DNA from: a bacterium
GTDB taxonomy: Bacteria > Hinthialibacterota > Hinthialibacteria > Hinthialibacterales > Hinthialibacteraceae
DNA: 50,081 nt
Direction: 5' to 3'
Assembly: GCA_016125385.1 (NCBI GenBank)
Contig: WGLV01000053.1
Span: 1 to 50,081 of the forward strand
The position numbers were made by a program, and so were the translations under genes. Under the pieces are notes generated by a model. That model saw nothing but the letters and a program-made list of their open reading frames with translations, was not told where the DNA came from and did no database searches. Shown here piece after piece: positions 1 through 7,401 of the stretch (the first letter of the stretch is position 1; the number at the start of each line of letters is the position of its first letter).

Positions 1-124
1 CAATAAGGCCAAAGTCATCAGTCATCGTTGCTATGGATTCAGGACGGCGAAAACTTACATCCTGGCTCTATACCATGGACTCGGAAACCTTCCCGAACCA
101 AAACTCGTGCACAAATTCTTGTGA

Positions 125-700
125 GGAGCCAGAAAAGAAGAAGTCAACATCACCCGAGGCGAGTTTCTGCCTCGGATATCTGGACAAGCGGCATGGGGTT
201 TCAACGATCAGGGTGATCCATCGTTTGATAAAGAAGAATGGTCTCTTCGCGCCACCGTTACTATACCTCTATTCGAAGGCGGTCGCCGTATTGTCAAGAT
301 GCGCCGTACTAAAGAACAGGTTTCCGCTGAAGAAGAGCGCTATGAAGACACGATTCGATCGGTGCAAAATTCCGTTGAACAGATTGCGCTATCCCTGCAG
401 GAAGAAAAACGTAACCTTGATATCGCCATAAAAGCTGTCGAAGTAGCCATAGAAAACCATGAACGATTTAAAAATCTATCCCGTGAAGGTCTGGCTGACA
501 GCCTCGACGTCACTCAATCGCTGACAGAACTGGTGGAGGCTCGAACCAGTCTGGTAACAACTCGGTATGGTTATATGTCACTCTACGCTCAAATTCGACA
601 TGTCTTGGGAACAATTCCTCTCGACGAATCCGTTTACTCCAGCATGAACTGGTTGAGTGCGATTGATCTTTCCTCAAATCAAGAGGTCAAGAATCAATGA
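125..700 (+). pseudogene. TolC-family outer membrane efflux protein, 3' fragment
   Basis: The open frame from 125 to the TGA at 698-700 encodes the C-terminal half of a TolC-type outer-membrane channel: a GEFLPRISGQAAWGF strand segment, the IPLFEGGRR turn before the second coiled-coil helix, then a long Glu/Arg/Gln-rich helical stretch ending in LVTTRYGYMSLYAQIRHVLG. TolC proteins are trimeric outer-membrane exit ducts for efflux pumps and type I secretion. The same frame has an in-frame TGA at 122-124, and no clearly TolC-like sequence precedes it in any frame. The gene is therefore either broken by a nonsense or frameshift mutation near 110-125 or truncated by rearrangement; the window edge at base 1 prevents a decision. 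A first ATG inside the fragment at 299 is unlikely to be a real start, because homology begins before it. Confidence 0.65.
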
Positions 701-748
701 CGCCGTAACCCAAATTGCCGTGCTGATCCAAGCCGGATACTGACCTGC

Positions 749-804
749 CCGCGTGTACCCTGCGTGATATTCTCCCTAAAAATGGGTTAAGAGGGGACAC
801 GCGG
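749..804. repeat. imperfect inverted repeat, 13-bp arms
   Basis: The arm CCGCGTGTACCCT (749-761) is complementary at 12 of 13 positions to AGGGGACACGCGG (792-804), with a 30-base spacer. It lies just after the TolC fragment's stop codon. It has no U-tract on either side, so it is not a typical intrinsic terminator. It could be a remnant transposon end or an RNA structure. Confidence 0.5.
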
Positions 805-954
805 CTTATTCGAACTGTTCCGGGCTTCTGTATAGCTCTGCATTGAATGCAGCCGCTTTCGATTGTAAACGCTTTGATGGCACTTGCCAGCGTTGAGTCA
901 TGTTAATTGACGATTTTTAAATTCACTAGAGTATATGAATTGTCTCTCTGCTTT

Positions 955-1081
955 GAACAAGTCTTCGGCTTGTCCGCGGCCAATTGATGAAACGAGTGCG
1001 ATCGTTTCATCAATGGATTCTCAATCATAAGACCACCCCAAAGCTCACACTTCAACTGGATTTAGCACACTGGGTTAGACA
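955..1081 (+). repeat. 127-bp double-hairpin dispersed repeat, copy 1
   Basis: Hairpin A (957-973) has ACAAG paired with CTTGT around a TC(T/C)CGG-type loop. Hairpin B (984-1013) has a perfect 12-bp stem, TTGATGAAACGA with TCGTTTCATCAA, around a 6-base loop. Behind these lie the conserved boxes GGATTC (1015-1020), CATAAG, CACTTCAACTGGAT and GGGTTAGACA (ending at 1081). Hand alignment with the reverse complement of 49942-50069 matches about four positions in five over the full length with a single one-base gap. A stem position changed from T-A here to G-C in the other copy keeps pairing. The copy ends about 145 bases before the VirD4-like gene. It may be a repetitive palindromic element, a small mobile element or a structured RNA. 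Confidence 0.75.
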
Positions 1082-1130
1082 GTCCCGTGGCTTTCGGATT
1101 TTGGCTCCTGCATAAGAGGCGTGGGACGCG

Positions 1131-1148
1131 AAATGATCACGATCATTT
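1131..1148. promoter_or_regulatory. hyphenated palindrome, possible operator
   Basis: AAATGATC-AC-GATCATTT is a perfect 8+2+8 inverted repeat 78 bases before the start of the VirD4-like gene. Short symmetric sites of this kind often bind dimeric repressors, so it could control the element's transfer genes. No regulator that would bind it is identifiable in the window. Confidence 0.35.
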
Positions 1149-1225
1149 TCCCTCCGTTCTGAAAAGCAATCTTCCACCCGTCCGCTTTCAGTTATAGAAA
1201 CCAAATTGTTTGGCGGAAATAACCG

Positions 1226-3664
1226 ATGTCAGCCGAAGAGATTCTTGTGGCGCGGGCGAGGTCGCACGTGTTCATCAGCCGGATGAACGCGTGGCTCGCC
1301 GATGAAATTATCAAGGGATGCGACTCAACCCTCCACCCTCAGCCGGTGGCGCTGGAACCGCGCTTCGAGCCGATCGGCTCTCTCTCCGGCGAGCTTCGGC
1401 CGGATCACGTGGTTGAATCACCGCCCGCTGAGGCGGAAGTTCGACGTTTCCAAGTCTGGATGTCTCCCCAACAGCCATTCGATTGGAACAACAGCGAACT
1501 CTTTCTGAAACAACTATCCGCAACGAATCGGCGCGTTGGGTTTGAGATCATCGGGAACGCCTCTCAAATCCTCATCCTGCTGCTGTGCTACCCGGAAGAC
1601 CGGGAGATGCTGCGAACCGTGTTCCATGCGAGGTTCGAGCATTGCGAATTGACCGAGTTCGATCCCGGTTCGATTCAGCATAGGGCTGACGCCGACTGGG
1701 CAAGAGTTCGGTTGCTCGACTTTTACCCGCCGCCGCCTTATTCCCGCTTGCTCACCCGGCCCGCCGAGTTTCAACGTTCCCCCTTTGAGACGCTCATCCA
1801 ATCCATGTTCGAGTTATCGCCGAAAGAGCTCGTTTGGCTCCAGGTCTTGTTTCAGCCCGCGCTGCGCCTTCATGAATGGCATCGCAACATCGAAATCCTG
1901 CTCGACCTGGAATATCACGCCCGCCTGCTGAACGATTCGTATTTCCCCCATCGGTTGGCGCAACAACTGCCCTCCGGCGACCTGCGGCGCATGTCGAACG
2001 ACGCGGACGGCAAGGCGCATAATGACAAGCCCATCTTCGCGGTTTCGGTTCGTATGGCGTATCTCGGGAGTGAAACCGAGGCGAATTGTTTGGAGGCGTT
2101 GTCCACCTTCATACGGTTTTTTCAACATGGAGGGCGCCCCCTGCACCATCTCAATGAGACCGATTATCGGCTCGTGCTGACTCCCGCACAAATCCGAGAG
2201 ATGTTCTGGACCGGAATCGCCTATCGTCCCGGCTTTCTCGTCAATTCCCTGGAACTAACCGGTTTGGCGCATCTCCCCGCCTCCGAAGCATGGAGCCGGC
2301 GAAACGCCCCCATCGACGTGTTGGAGACGTTGCCGCCGCGCTCGAACAATCTCTCCAACGGAACGCATATCGGAACCTGCCATTACGCTGATCAAGCCAT
2401 TCCGATCCGCATCCCGCTTCCCATTCGGCTGCGTCATACCCAGCTGATCGGGCGATCCGGAATGGGGAAATCCAGCACGCTGGAACAAATGATCCTCAAC
2501 GACGCCGAGCAGGGATACGGCGTCGCCGTGCTGGATCCTCATGGCGACTTGATCGATCGTCTCCTGCGCTTGATTCCCGCCGAGGAGGTCGACCGCACAA
2601 TCTTTTTCAATCCGGGCGACGCGGACTACGCGCCGCTGTGGAATCCGCTCACGCCCATCGCGGGGCAGGACGTCGGACGGATGGCGGACGACCTGGTCAA
2701 CGCCTTCAAGAACGTGGTCACCGGTTGGGGCGACCGGCTTGAGCACCTGCTTCGTCACGCTCTCTACGCCTTGATCCAACTGCCGGAGACCTCGCTGTTG
2801 GACGTCTCGCGTCTGATGAGCTTCAATTCACCCGAAAGCAAGACGCTGCGCCGGTTGATCAAGAGCGTGGTCCGAAATGAAAGCGCACGGCAGTTCTGGA
2901 GCAATGATTTTGAAAAGTACGGCAAGGAGGATTTCGGTCCTCCCAAGCATAAACTAAGCAAGCTGCTGCTATCCGATACGGTCTCGCTGATGCTCTCGCA
3001 GCCGGAGAATCGGTTTGACTTTCGCCGTTTCATGGATGAGGGAGCAATCGTATTGATCGACCTCTCATCCATCGGTTCCGAGGCGCGGGACGTGCTGGGC
3101 GGCTTTCTGCTGGCGATCTTCCGGTTGACCGCGTTGAGCCGGGCCAATTCGCCCGCCGAAAAAAGGAGAACGTTCCAGCTTTACTGTGACGAAGCGCATC
3201 GCTTCATCTCCGGCGCGATAGAGGACCTCATCGCTGAAACCCGCAAGTTCGGGGTTGGCTTAACCCTGGCGCACCAATATCTCAACCAGTTCAACCATCA
3301 ACAGGCGGATGCTCTCTCCAGCGTTGGCTCGTGCATCATCTTCAACGTCGACGCTCGGGACGCGCGCCTTCTCAGCAAGGATTTGCGGGAAACCCTCGCC
3401 GTGGAGGATTTGATCACTCTCGGCGTGGGGGAAGCGGTCGTCCGCATCGGTACTGAAATCGTCCGTATCCAAACTCCTCCTCCGCGAGCGATTCCAGCCA
3501 GCCACTTCAAGCAACAAATCATCGAACGGTCGCACCGCCTTTATTACAAACCCAAACGCGATGTCCTGGCTCGCATCCATAAAGGATTCGCTTACGCGGG
3601 TACGCCGCAAGAAGAACCGCATCCCTCCTCAGATGAAGAGTTTCAATACGATGAATTCGACTGA
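1226..3664 (+). CDS. VirD4/TraG-like conjugative coupling ATPase
   Basis: This 812-residue P-loop ATPase belongs to the type IV coupling protein/DUF87 group, which pumps or docks DNA at a membrane channel during conjugation. The Walker A motif GRSGMGKSS lies at residues 409-417 (Lys415), followed by AVLDPHGDLIDRLL, a typical feature of VirD4-like ATPases. Walker B with its catalytic acid is LYCDEAH at 652-658, followed by ETRKFGVGLTLAHQY, the sensor region of the family. About 400 N-terminal residues precede the motor domain and match nothing I recognise. No obvious transmembrane helices are seen, so it may be soluble or act with a membrane partner. The last 14 bases overlap the next gene, implying translational coupling. 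Classical VirD4 is about 550-700 residues, so this one is longer at the N-terminus. Confidence 0.75.
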   Translation: MSAEEILVARARSHVFISRMNAWLADEIIKGCDSTLHPQPVALEPRFEPIGSLSGELRPDHVVESPPAEAEVRRFQVWMSPQQPFDWNNSELFLKQLSATNRRVGFEIIGNASQILILLLCYPEDREMLRTVFHARFEHCELTEFDPGSIQHRADADWARVRLLDFYPPPPYSRLLTRPAEFQRSPFETLIQSMFELSPKELVWLQVLFQPALRLHEWHRNIEILLDLEYHARLLNDSYFPHRLAQQLPSGDLRRMSNDADGKAHNDKPIFAVSVRMAYLGSETEANCLEALSTFIRFFQHGGRPLHHLNETDYRLVLTPAQIREMFWTGIAYRPGFLVNSLELTGLAHLPASEAWSRRNAPIDVLETLPPRSNNLSNGTHIGTCHYADQAIPIRIPLPIRLRHTQLIGRSGMGKSSTLEQMILNDAEQGYGVAVLDPHGDLIDRLLRLIPAEEVDRTIFFNPGDADYAPLWNPLTPIAGQDVGRMADDLVNAFKNVVTGWGDRLEHLLRHALYALIQLPETSLLDVSRLMSFNSPESKTLRRLIKSVVRNESARQFWSNDFEKYGKEDFGPPKHKLSKLLLSDTVSLMLSQPENRFDFRRFMDEGAIVLIDLSSIGSEARDVLGGFLLAIFRLTALSRANSPAEKRRTFQLYCDEAHRFISGAIEDLIAETRKFGVGLTLAHQYLNQFNHQQADALSSVGSCIIFNVDARDARLLSKDLRETLAVEDLITLGVGEAVVRIGTEIVRIQTPPPRAIPASHFKQQIIERSHRLYYKPKRDVLARIHKGFAYAGTPQEEPHPSSDEEFQYDEFD

Positions 3665-4268
3665 ATCGGGCGATCCCAACGGAATTCTCTCTCGCTTGCT
3701 TCATATTCTGAGTGAGGAAGAGTTAGGTAAGCGGATCGACGCTCCCATCGACCGGGCGGTGGAGTGCTTTTCTTTCCCAGAGGAACCCGTTATGGCGTAT
3801 TCAGAATTTCTGGGAACCGCCGCCCGATTTATTCATCATATTCACCAGTTCGGCCTGCCCGTGAGGCGGAAACTCTCCATCGTGCGGGCCAAAGGCGAAG
3901 CCTTCGCAATGCTGAGCGAATATCGGGGGCTGCATGGCAATGGAGTTGAGGCCGCCTGGATCGACGCAAGCCTTTCATACAGTGGGGATGTTGAGCCAGT
4001 TCTCTTACAACTGAGAGAGATCGTCAAGATGAACCAGCGGCGGCGGCACGCGCAATGGATATTTACGCAAGAACTGTCCCGGCTGGATTGGCGAGGCCAA
4101 TGCCGGATGGTGAAAGCGCTTATTCAACCCTTGAAAGAGCATCTCCCTCCCGCGCTCTTCCATTGTGAGCCGGAACAACTCGTGGAACAAATTCCTTCGT
4201 TAGTCCAAATGCGAATCAACTCCGCTTCCCAAATCCGGACAATCCTCGCGAATAATTTTCGTTCTTGA
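3651..4268 (+). CDS. hypothetical protein of the integrative element
   Basis: Not recognised. The frame can start at ATG 3633 (MKSFNTM) or ATG 3651 (MNSTESG); both overlap the end of the VirD4-like gene, and the later one is given here. The product is about 205 residues, predicted soluble, mostly helical, with no signal peptide or membrane segment. It is rich in Leu, Arg and Gln, and has an RRRHAQW basic patch in its middle. No catalytic motif is visible. Its overlap with the coupling ATPase and its position before the primase suggest a job in the element's replication or transfer; this is context only. The frame clearly codes: it is open for 700 bases, while the other frames hold only short ORFs. 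Confidence 0.55.
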   Translation: MNSTESGDPNGILSRLLHILSEEELGKRIDAPIDRAVECFSFPEEPVMAYSEFLGTAARFIHHIHQFGLPVRRKLSIVRAKGEAFAMLSEYRGLHGNGVEAAWIDASLSYSGDVEPVLLQLREIVKMNQRRRHAQWIFTQELSRLDWRGQCRMVKALIQPLKEHLPPALFHCEPEQLVEQIPSLVQMRINSASQIRTILANNFRS

Positions 4269-4328
4269 AATCATTTCCGCCTCTCTCCCGCTATCCCAGT
4301 CAAACAGCGTTGAAAGAACCGTATTCCC

Positions 4329-5345
4329 ATGAAAAGAACAAGCCGCTCCCTGCAACGGAAAATCCGATTGTTCCGCAGTTTATTCTCCGGTCTGGACCGG
4401 GCTTATGGAACGTATGATCCATCCTCCGGCGCGGTCCGGATCGTCAAACGAAGAGTGACGGATAACGTGATCTACAATCATTTGAGAGGTATCCAACCCT
4501 ATGGCGTATTCCTCTTGCGAGGTAATCGAATCAGAGCGGCCGTTGTCGATTTCGACGTATTCGATGTGACATGGCCGTTGTCGTTCATCCATCGAGCCGC
4601 GCATTACCGCCTGCCATGCTATGCCGAGCGTAGCAAATCCAAGGGGTATCACGTTTGGATGTTTTTCGAAGGAGACGGAGTCCTTGCGTCCACGGTCCGC
4701 GTTGTGGTCCGCCATGTCCTCAATGAAATCGAGGCCCCTCCCACTGAAATCTTTCCCAAGCAGGACCGGCTTGTTCCCCAAAAACCGTATGGCAATTTCA
4801 TCAACGCGCCTCTGTTCGGGGCGCTGGTTCCAAAAGGGAAGACGGTCTTCGTGGATCCGGAGAACGCGTTTCAGCCGTATCCGGATCAATGGGACGTGTT
4901 GGAAAACGTTCAGCGGATTGCGGAGCGCCAACTCGATGACATCATCGAGATCAACCAAATCCCGCGTGGTGAATCATCGATACACTACCGTGGCGAAGAA
5001 GAGAAAGGCACGACGGGAAACCGCTTCGCTTTGCCGCCTTGCGCCCGCGCCATGTTGGAGCAAGGCGTCACGGAATACCAGCGCGTCGCCTGTTTTCGTT
5101 TGGCCGTGCAGCTGAAGCGCATTGGCTTGCCCCAGGACGCCGCCATCGCCGTAATGCGGGAATGGACGAAGAAGAACCGGCCACATCCCGGCAAGGGGAT
5201 CATCACCAGCGAAGAAATCCTTGGACAAGTGAAATCCGCTTATGACCGCCCGTATCAGAGTTGCGGCTGCGAGGATCCCGCCATCCGGCCGTTTTGTGAT
5301 GCGAGCTGCCCGATTTTCTCCAAAGTCCAAATAGAAAGGAGGTGA
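4329..5345 (+). CDS. TOTE-type archaeo-eukaryotic primase/polymerase
   Basis: This 338-residue protein resembles the archaeo-eukaryotic primase (AEP) domain of TOTE conflict systems. It carries VTDNVIYNHLRG, a metal-binding DFD at 74-76 within AAVVDFD, the ERSKSKGYHVWMFF nucleotide-binding segment (His108), IFPKQDRL (141-148), YGNFINAPLFG and DQWDVLENVQRI, in the family's usual order. The last 100 residues form a helical primase C-terminal region ending in four cysteines (Cys312, Cys314, Cys323, Cys327 in a CxC-x8-C-x3-C pattern) that could hold zinc or an Fe-S cluster. AEPs make RNA or DNA primers or act as polymerases. TOTE primases usually come with a superfamily II helicase and nuclease; none is visible here. 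The likely role is replication of the integrative element or a defence/conflict function. Confidence 0.7.
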   Translation: MKRTSRSLQRKIRLFRSLFSGLDRAYGTYDPSSGAVRIVKRRVTDNVIYNHLRGIQPYGVFLLRGNRIRAAVVDFDVFDVTWPLSFIHRAAHYRLPCYAERSKSKGYHVWMFFEGDGVLASTVRVVVRHVLNEIEAPPTEIFPKQDRLVPQKPYGNFINAPLFGALVPKGKTVFVDPENAFQPYPDQWDVLENVQRIAERQLDDIIEINQIPRGESSIHYRGEEEKGTTGNRFALPPCARAMLEQGVTEYQRVACFRLAVQLKRIGLPQDAAIAVMREWTKKNRPHPGKGIITSEEILGQVKSAYDRPYQSCGCEDPAIRPFCDASCPIFSKVQIERR

Positions 5346-5352
5346 TGGAATT

Positions 5353-5580
5353 ATGAAAGCCGGAATCGAAATCGTCGGCGTCTTCGAACGGCGAAAGGAT
5401 GAACACGGCAATGAACACTTCGCCGGTTCCCTGGACCCCGCCGCGTTCAAAAAAGCGAAGCGCGAGATCAAGCTGATCCTGATGAAAGGCGATCTGCTGC
5501 CAGCATCGTTGGTGGGGAAGTGTCCAGCGTCGTTGGATAGTCTCTATATGTTTTCACGCGACGATTCGGAGGTCGCGTGA
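5353..5580 (+). CDS. small hypothetical protein, 75 residues
   Basis: Preceded by a near-perfect Shine-Dalgarno, AAAGGAGGTGAT at 5335-5346, six bases before ATG 5353; the site overlaps the end of the primase gene. The product (MKAGIEIVGVFERRKDEHGN...) is soluble and charged and contains a KKAKREIKLILMKG basic helix; I do not recognise it. It begins seven bases after the primase stop codon and is followed at once by a strong intrinsic terminator, so it closes the transfer/replication transcript. Its role is probably accessory to the primase, or regulatory. Confidence 0.65.
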   Translation: MKAGIEIVGVFERRKDEHGNEHFAGSLDPAAFKKAKREIKLILMKGDLLPASLVGKCPASLDSLYMFSRDDSEVA

Positions 5581-5591
5581 CCAATCGTATC

Positions 5592-5633
5592 GAGGAGCTT
5601 GAAGGGTTCGCGTTCAAGCTCCTCCATTTTTTT
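5592..5633 (+). terminator. intrinsic terminator, 12-bp stem
   Basis: A perfect 12-bp stem, GAGGAGCTTGAA (5592-5603) with TTCAAGCTCCTC (5613-5624), has a 9-base loop and is followed by CA and seven T residues (5627-5633). It ends the transcript of the 75-residue protein and separates the replication/transfer genes from the excisionase-integrase pair. Confidence 0.85.
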
Positions 5634-5646
5634 AGGATTCCATCTC

Positions 5647-6000
5647 ATGAAACCAATCGATCCCCACGCGATCTACGATCAGAGCGAACTGCGCGAGCTG
5701 CTGCGCGGCGTCGTGAAAATCGAGCGCCTGCGCCGCTATGGGCTGGTCGGGTCGCCCGGTTGCGGGTACTGGGGACGGAACATTATTGACTCGTTGAACG
5801 AATACTGGGATCATTTAGCTCGTCAACGTGGAACGGGCAAGGTGAAAAAGGAGAGTCACCTTGAAGAAAAACCCGAGGTCTTTGAAAACCAGGACGAACA
5901 AATTCAAAACCAATCGATTCACCCTGCTTCAGGAACGGATCGGCCGTTGGAAAGTCAGCGGCAGAGATTCCGAAGGAAACTATCGTCGAATCCGCTTTGA
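5647..6000 (+). CDS. possible excisionase-like small DNA-binding protein
   Basis: The product has 117 residues from ATG 5647 (MKPIDPHAIYDQSELRELL). The N-terminal 65 residues look like a short winged-helix/MerR-like or AlpA-like module (YDQSELRELLRGVVKIERLRRYGL, then GYWGRNIIDSLNEYW), the sort found in recombination directionality factors. The second half is polar and probably disordered. The final ~140 bases overlap the integrase start in another frame, so the true functional end may be the globular part. Its position directly before the integrase fits a factor that steers excision. The family assignment is weak. Confidence 0.45.
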   Translation: MKPIDPHAIYDQSELRELLRGVVKIERLRRYGLVGSPGCGYWGRNIIDSLNEYWDHLARQRGTGKVKKESHLEEKPEVFENQDEQIQNQSIHPASGTDRPLESQRQRFRRKLSSNPL

Positions 6001-7204
6001 TGCGCCGGATTTGAGTGAGGCGATCAAGCAAGCGGAGTTTTTACTTAGCGCATCCGCGATCCCCACCCCGGTTGAGCCAGTTCCAGCACCCACTGAACCG
6101 GAAGCGGCGGAAGACCCTATCAAACTTCAAATCAGCGACGCCTTGTTCCGATCCTGCGCGGATCGGATATGGACGGAGTATAACCGGCGGATGGAATTGT
6201 CGTACTGCGATTACTTCCTGCGTTGGATCGATGAACTGGGATTAACCCATTGGAACGAACTACGCTACGAGCATGTTCTGAAATACCAGAAAAGCCTCGT
6301 CGATCGCGGTCTCGCGTATGACACCATTCGGTTGTACCTGTTGCCGGTTCGCCGGGCGGCGAAGTGGGTTGCTTCCAACTGGCCGCGCCAGTATGTCAAT
6401 ATCTGTCAAAACCTTCGTCTCTCACGGCGTTCTAATCAGCCAATGGAGTATGACGAAGAAGCGGGCAATCCATATTTGTCGATTCCTCAGGTTCTTGATT
6501 TTTTGCATTGGCTTTCGATGAATCCGCGAAATCATCCCTTAATTGTGGGAGTCGCAATGCAAGGACTTGCGGGGCTTCAAATGAAGGAGGCCTTGCGATT
6601 GACCTGGGAAAAAGTCAACTGGTGTGATGAGACCATCACGATCGATGGCGAGGTGAAAAATCGGTATCGCATCAGACGAATCCCTGTTTCTGGGATCGTC
6701 ATGTGGATCTTGAAGAAATACTCGGAGCCTAGAGGACGTTTTGGTTTTGTTATCAAAGAATACGTTGATCACAAAAACTATTCCCACGCTGTGGCCAAAA
6801 ATTTGAAACGCTGGGACGCCTCCTCTCAAATTTCTCCTAAAGATCTTCGCAACACGCTACAGACTGCGGCGATTGATGGCGGTTGGTACAGTTATTACGT
6901 GCAAAGATACGTAGGGCATGCCCCCCAGACGATCGGTGAACGACATTACCACGGAGACAAGGGGAAACGATTAATCCCACTCTTCAGGCAGCAAGTCGTG
7001 GATCACATTGAGGAGGAGGTAAGAAGGTGGAAAGCGCCGATGAATACCCCTATCAGACCGATGACTGATCAGGAGATTTCGGATAAGATTGCACGAAGAT
7101 TGCACGATCCGTGCAATGCGTGCAATTTTGAAGAAGGCAGTCAATCACCTAACTCCAGTAAAATCAATTCGCGCCGGGAGGGACTCGAACCCCCAACCGC
7201 CTGA
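5861..7204 (+). CDS. tyrosine recombinase (integrase) with altered catalytic set
   Basis: The start is TTG 5861 with GGAG at 5850-5853. The 447-residue protein has an N-terminal arm-binding segment, a SAM-like core-binding domain (about 90-190, with LTHWNELRYEHVLKYQKSLVDRGL) and a phage-integrase catalytic domain. Visible motifs are GLAGLQMKEALRLTWEKVNW (box I), SPKDLRNTLQT (box II, a KxxR variant of HxxR), YVGHAPQTIGERHYH with the probable nucleophilic Tyr. In box I the position normally held by the first catalytic Arg (GLR-x-x-E) is Gln, which is unusual. The last ~11 residues (SRREGLEPPTA) are translated from the 3' end of tRNA-Arg, so the natural C-terminus was created by insertion. It catalyses site-specific integration and excision at tRNA-Arg. 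Confidence 0.85.
   Translation: MKKNPRSLKTRTNKFKTNRFTLLQERIGRWKVSGRDSEGNYRRIRFDAPDLSEAIKQAEFLLSASAIPTPVEPVPAPTEPEAAEDPIKLQISDALFRSCADRIWTEYNRRMELSYCDYFLRWIDELGLTHWNELRYEHVLKYQKSLVDRGLAYDTIRLYLLPVRRAAKWVASNWPRQYVNICQNLRLSRRSNQPMEYDEEAGNPYLSIPQVLDFLHWLSMNPRNHPLIVGVAMQGLAGLQMKEALRLTWEKVNWCDETITIDGEVKNRYRIRRIPVSGIVMWILKKYSEPRGRFGFVIKEYVDHKNYSHAVAKNLKRWDASSQISPKDLRNTLQTAAIDGGWYSYYVQRYVGHAPQTIGERHYHGDKGKRLIPLFRQQVVDHIEEEVRRWKAPMNTPIRPMTDQEISDKIARRLHDPCNACNFEEGSQSPNSSKINSRREGLEPPTA
7170..7204. other. probable attachment site (att) in tRNA-Arg 3' end
   Basis: The 3' half of tRNA-Arg (acceptor and T arm) is shared with the integrase reading frame and is the expected crossover region for tRNA-targeting tyrosine recombinases. 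The tRNA is restored by the incoming element, so it stays intact. The matching direct repeat at the other end of the element was not found in this window. Confidence 0.5.
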
Positions 7205-7242
7205 TCCGAAGTCAGGTGCTCTATCCATTGAGCCACCGGCGC
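7170..7242 (-). tRNA. tRNA-Arg (anticodon TCG)
   Basis: On the minus strand the 73 bases fold as a standard cloverleaf. The 7-bp acceptor is GCGCCGG/CCGGCGC with G as discriminator, the D arm has GCTCAATGGATAGAGC, the anticodon stem CCTGA/TCAGG encloses CTTCGGA (anticodon TCG), and the T arm contains GGTTCGAGTCCC. It reads CGA codons as arginine; A34 editing is not needed since position 34 is T/U. CCA is not encoded. Its 3' half overlaps the integrase reading frame, marking it as the integration target. Confidence 0.95.
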
Positions 7243-7401
7243 TTTCAGAAGTTTCTGGCTCATTGCGATGGCGGAGTCTATTGTCGGTGATTCACCCTCG
7301 CCATCAAGCCCTCTCGGGTTGATTTTTTTGAAAGATTCACCCATGAGCGTCGTATACTGTAATAGAAAAAGATATTCATTGCATGAAAAGAGAGGTAGAA
7401 C

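Larger units (their letters stand above)
701..1225. other. non-coding stretch with hairpins and a structured repeat
   Basis: There is no convincing reading frame between the TolC fragment and the VirD4-like gene. The stretch holds an imperfect long hairpin (749-804), a double-hairpin dispersed repeat (955-1081) and a hyphenated palindrome (1131-1148), each listed separately. The left boundary of the integrative element may lie here, but no copy of the tRNA-Arg 3' end was found in it. Confidence 0.6.
1226..7204 (+). mobile_element. integrative element at tRNA-Arg (visible part)
   Basis: Six co-directional genes end with a tyrosine recombinase whose last codons lie inside tRNA-Arg (7170-7242). 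This is the classic arrangement of an island inserted at a tRNA 3' end with the integrase next to the attachment site. The cargo is a VirD4/TraG-like ATPase, an unknown protein, a TOTE-type primase, a 75-residue protein, a possible excisionase and the integrase. The left limit is unknown: no direct repeat of the tRNA 3' half was found by eye between 1 and 1225, so the element may extend beyond the window. No relaxase or other type IV secretion gene is visible. Confidence 0.65.

Noticed and set aside
701-1225. Left attachment site of the integrative element
   Set aside because: I looked for a direct copy of the tRNA-Arg 3' half (7170-7204). The best stretch, TTCGAACTGTTCCGGGC near 808-824, shares only a few short blocks with it and is not convincing.
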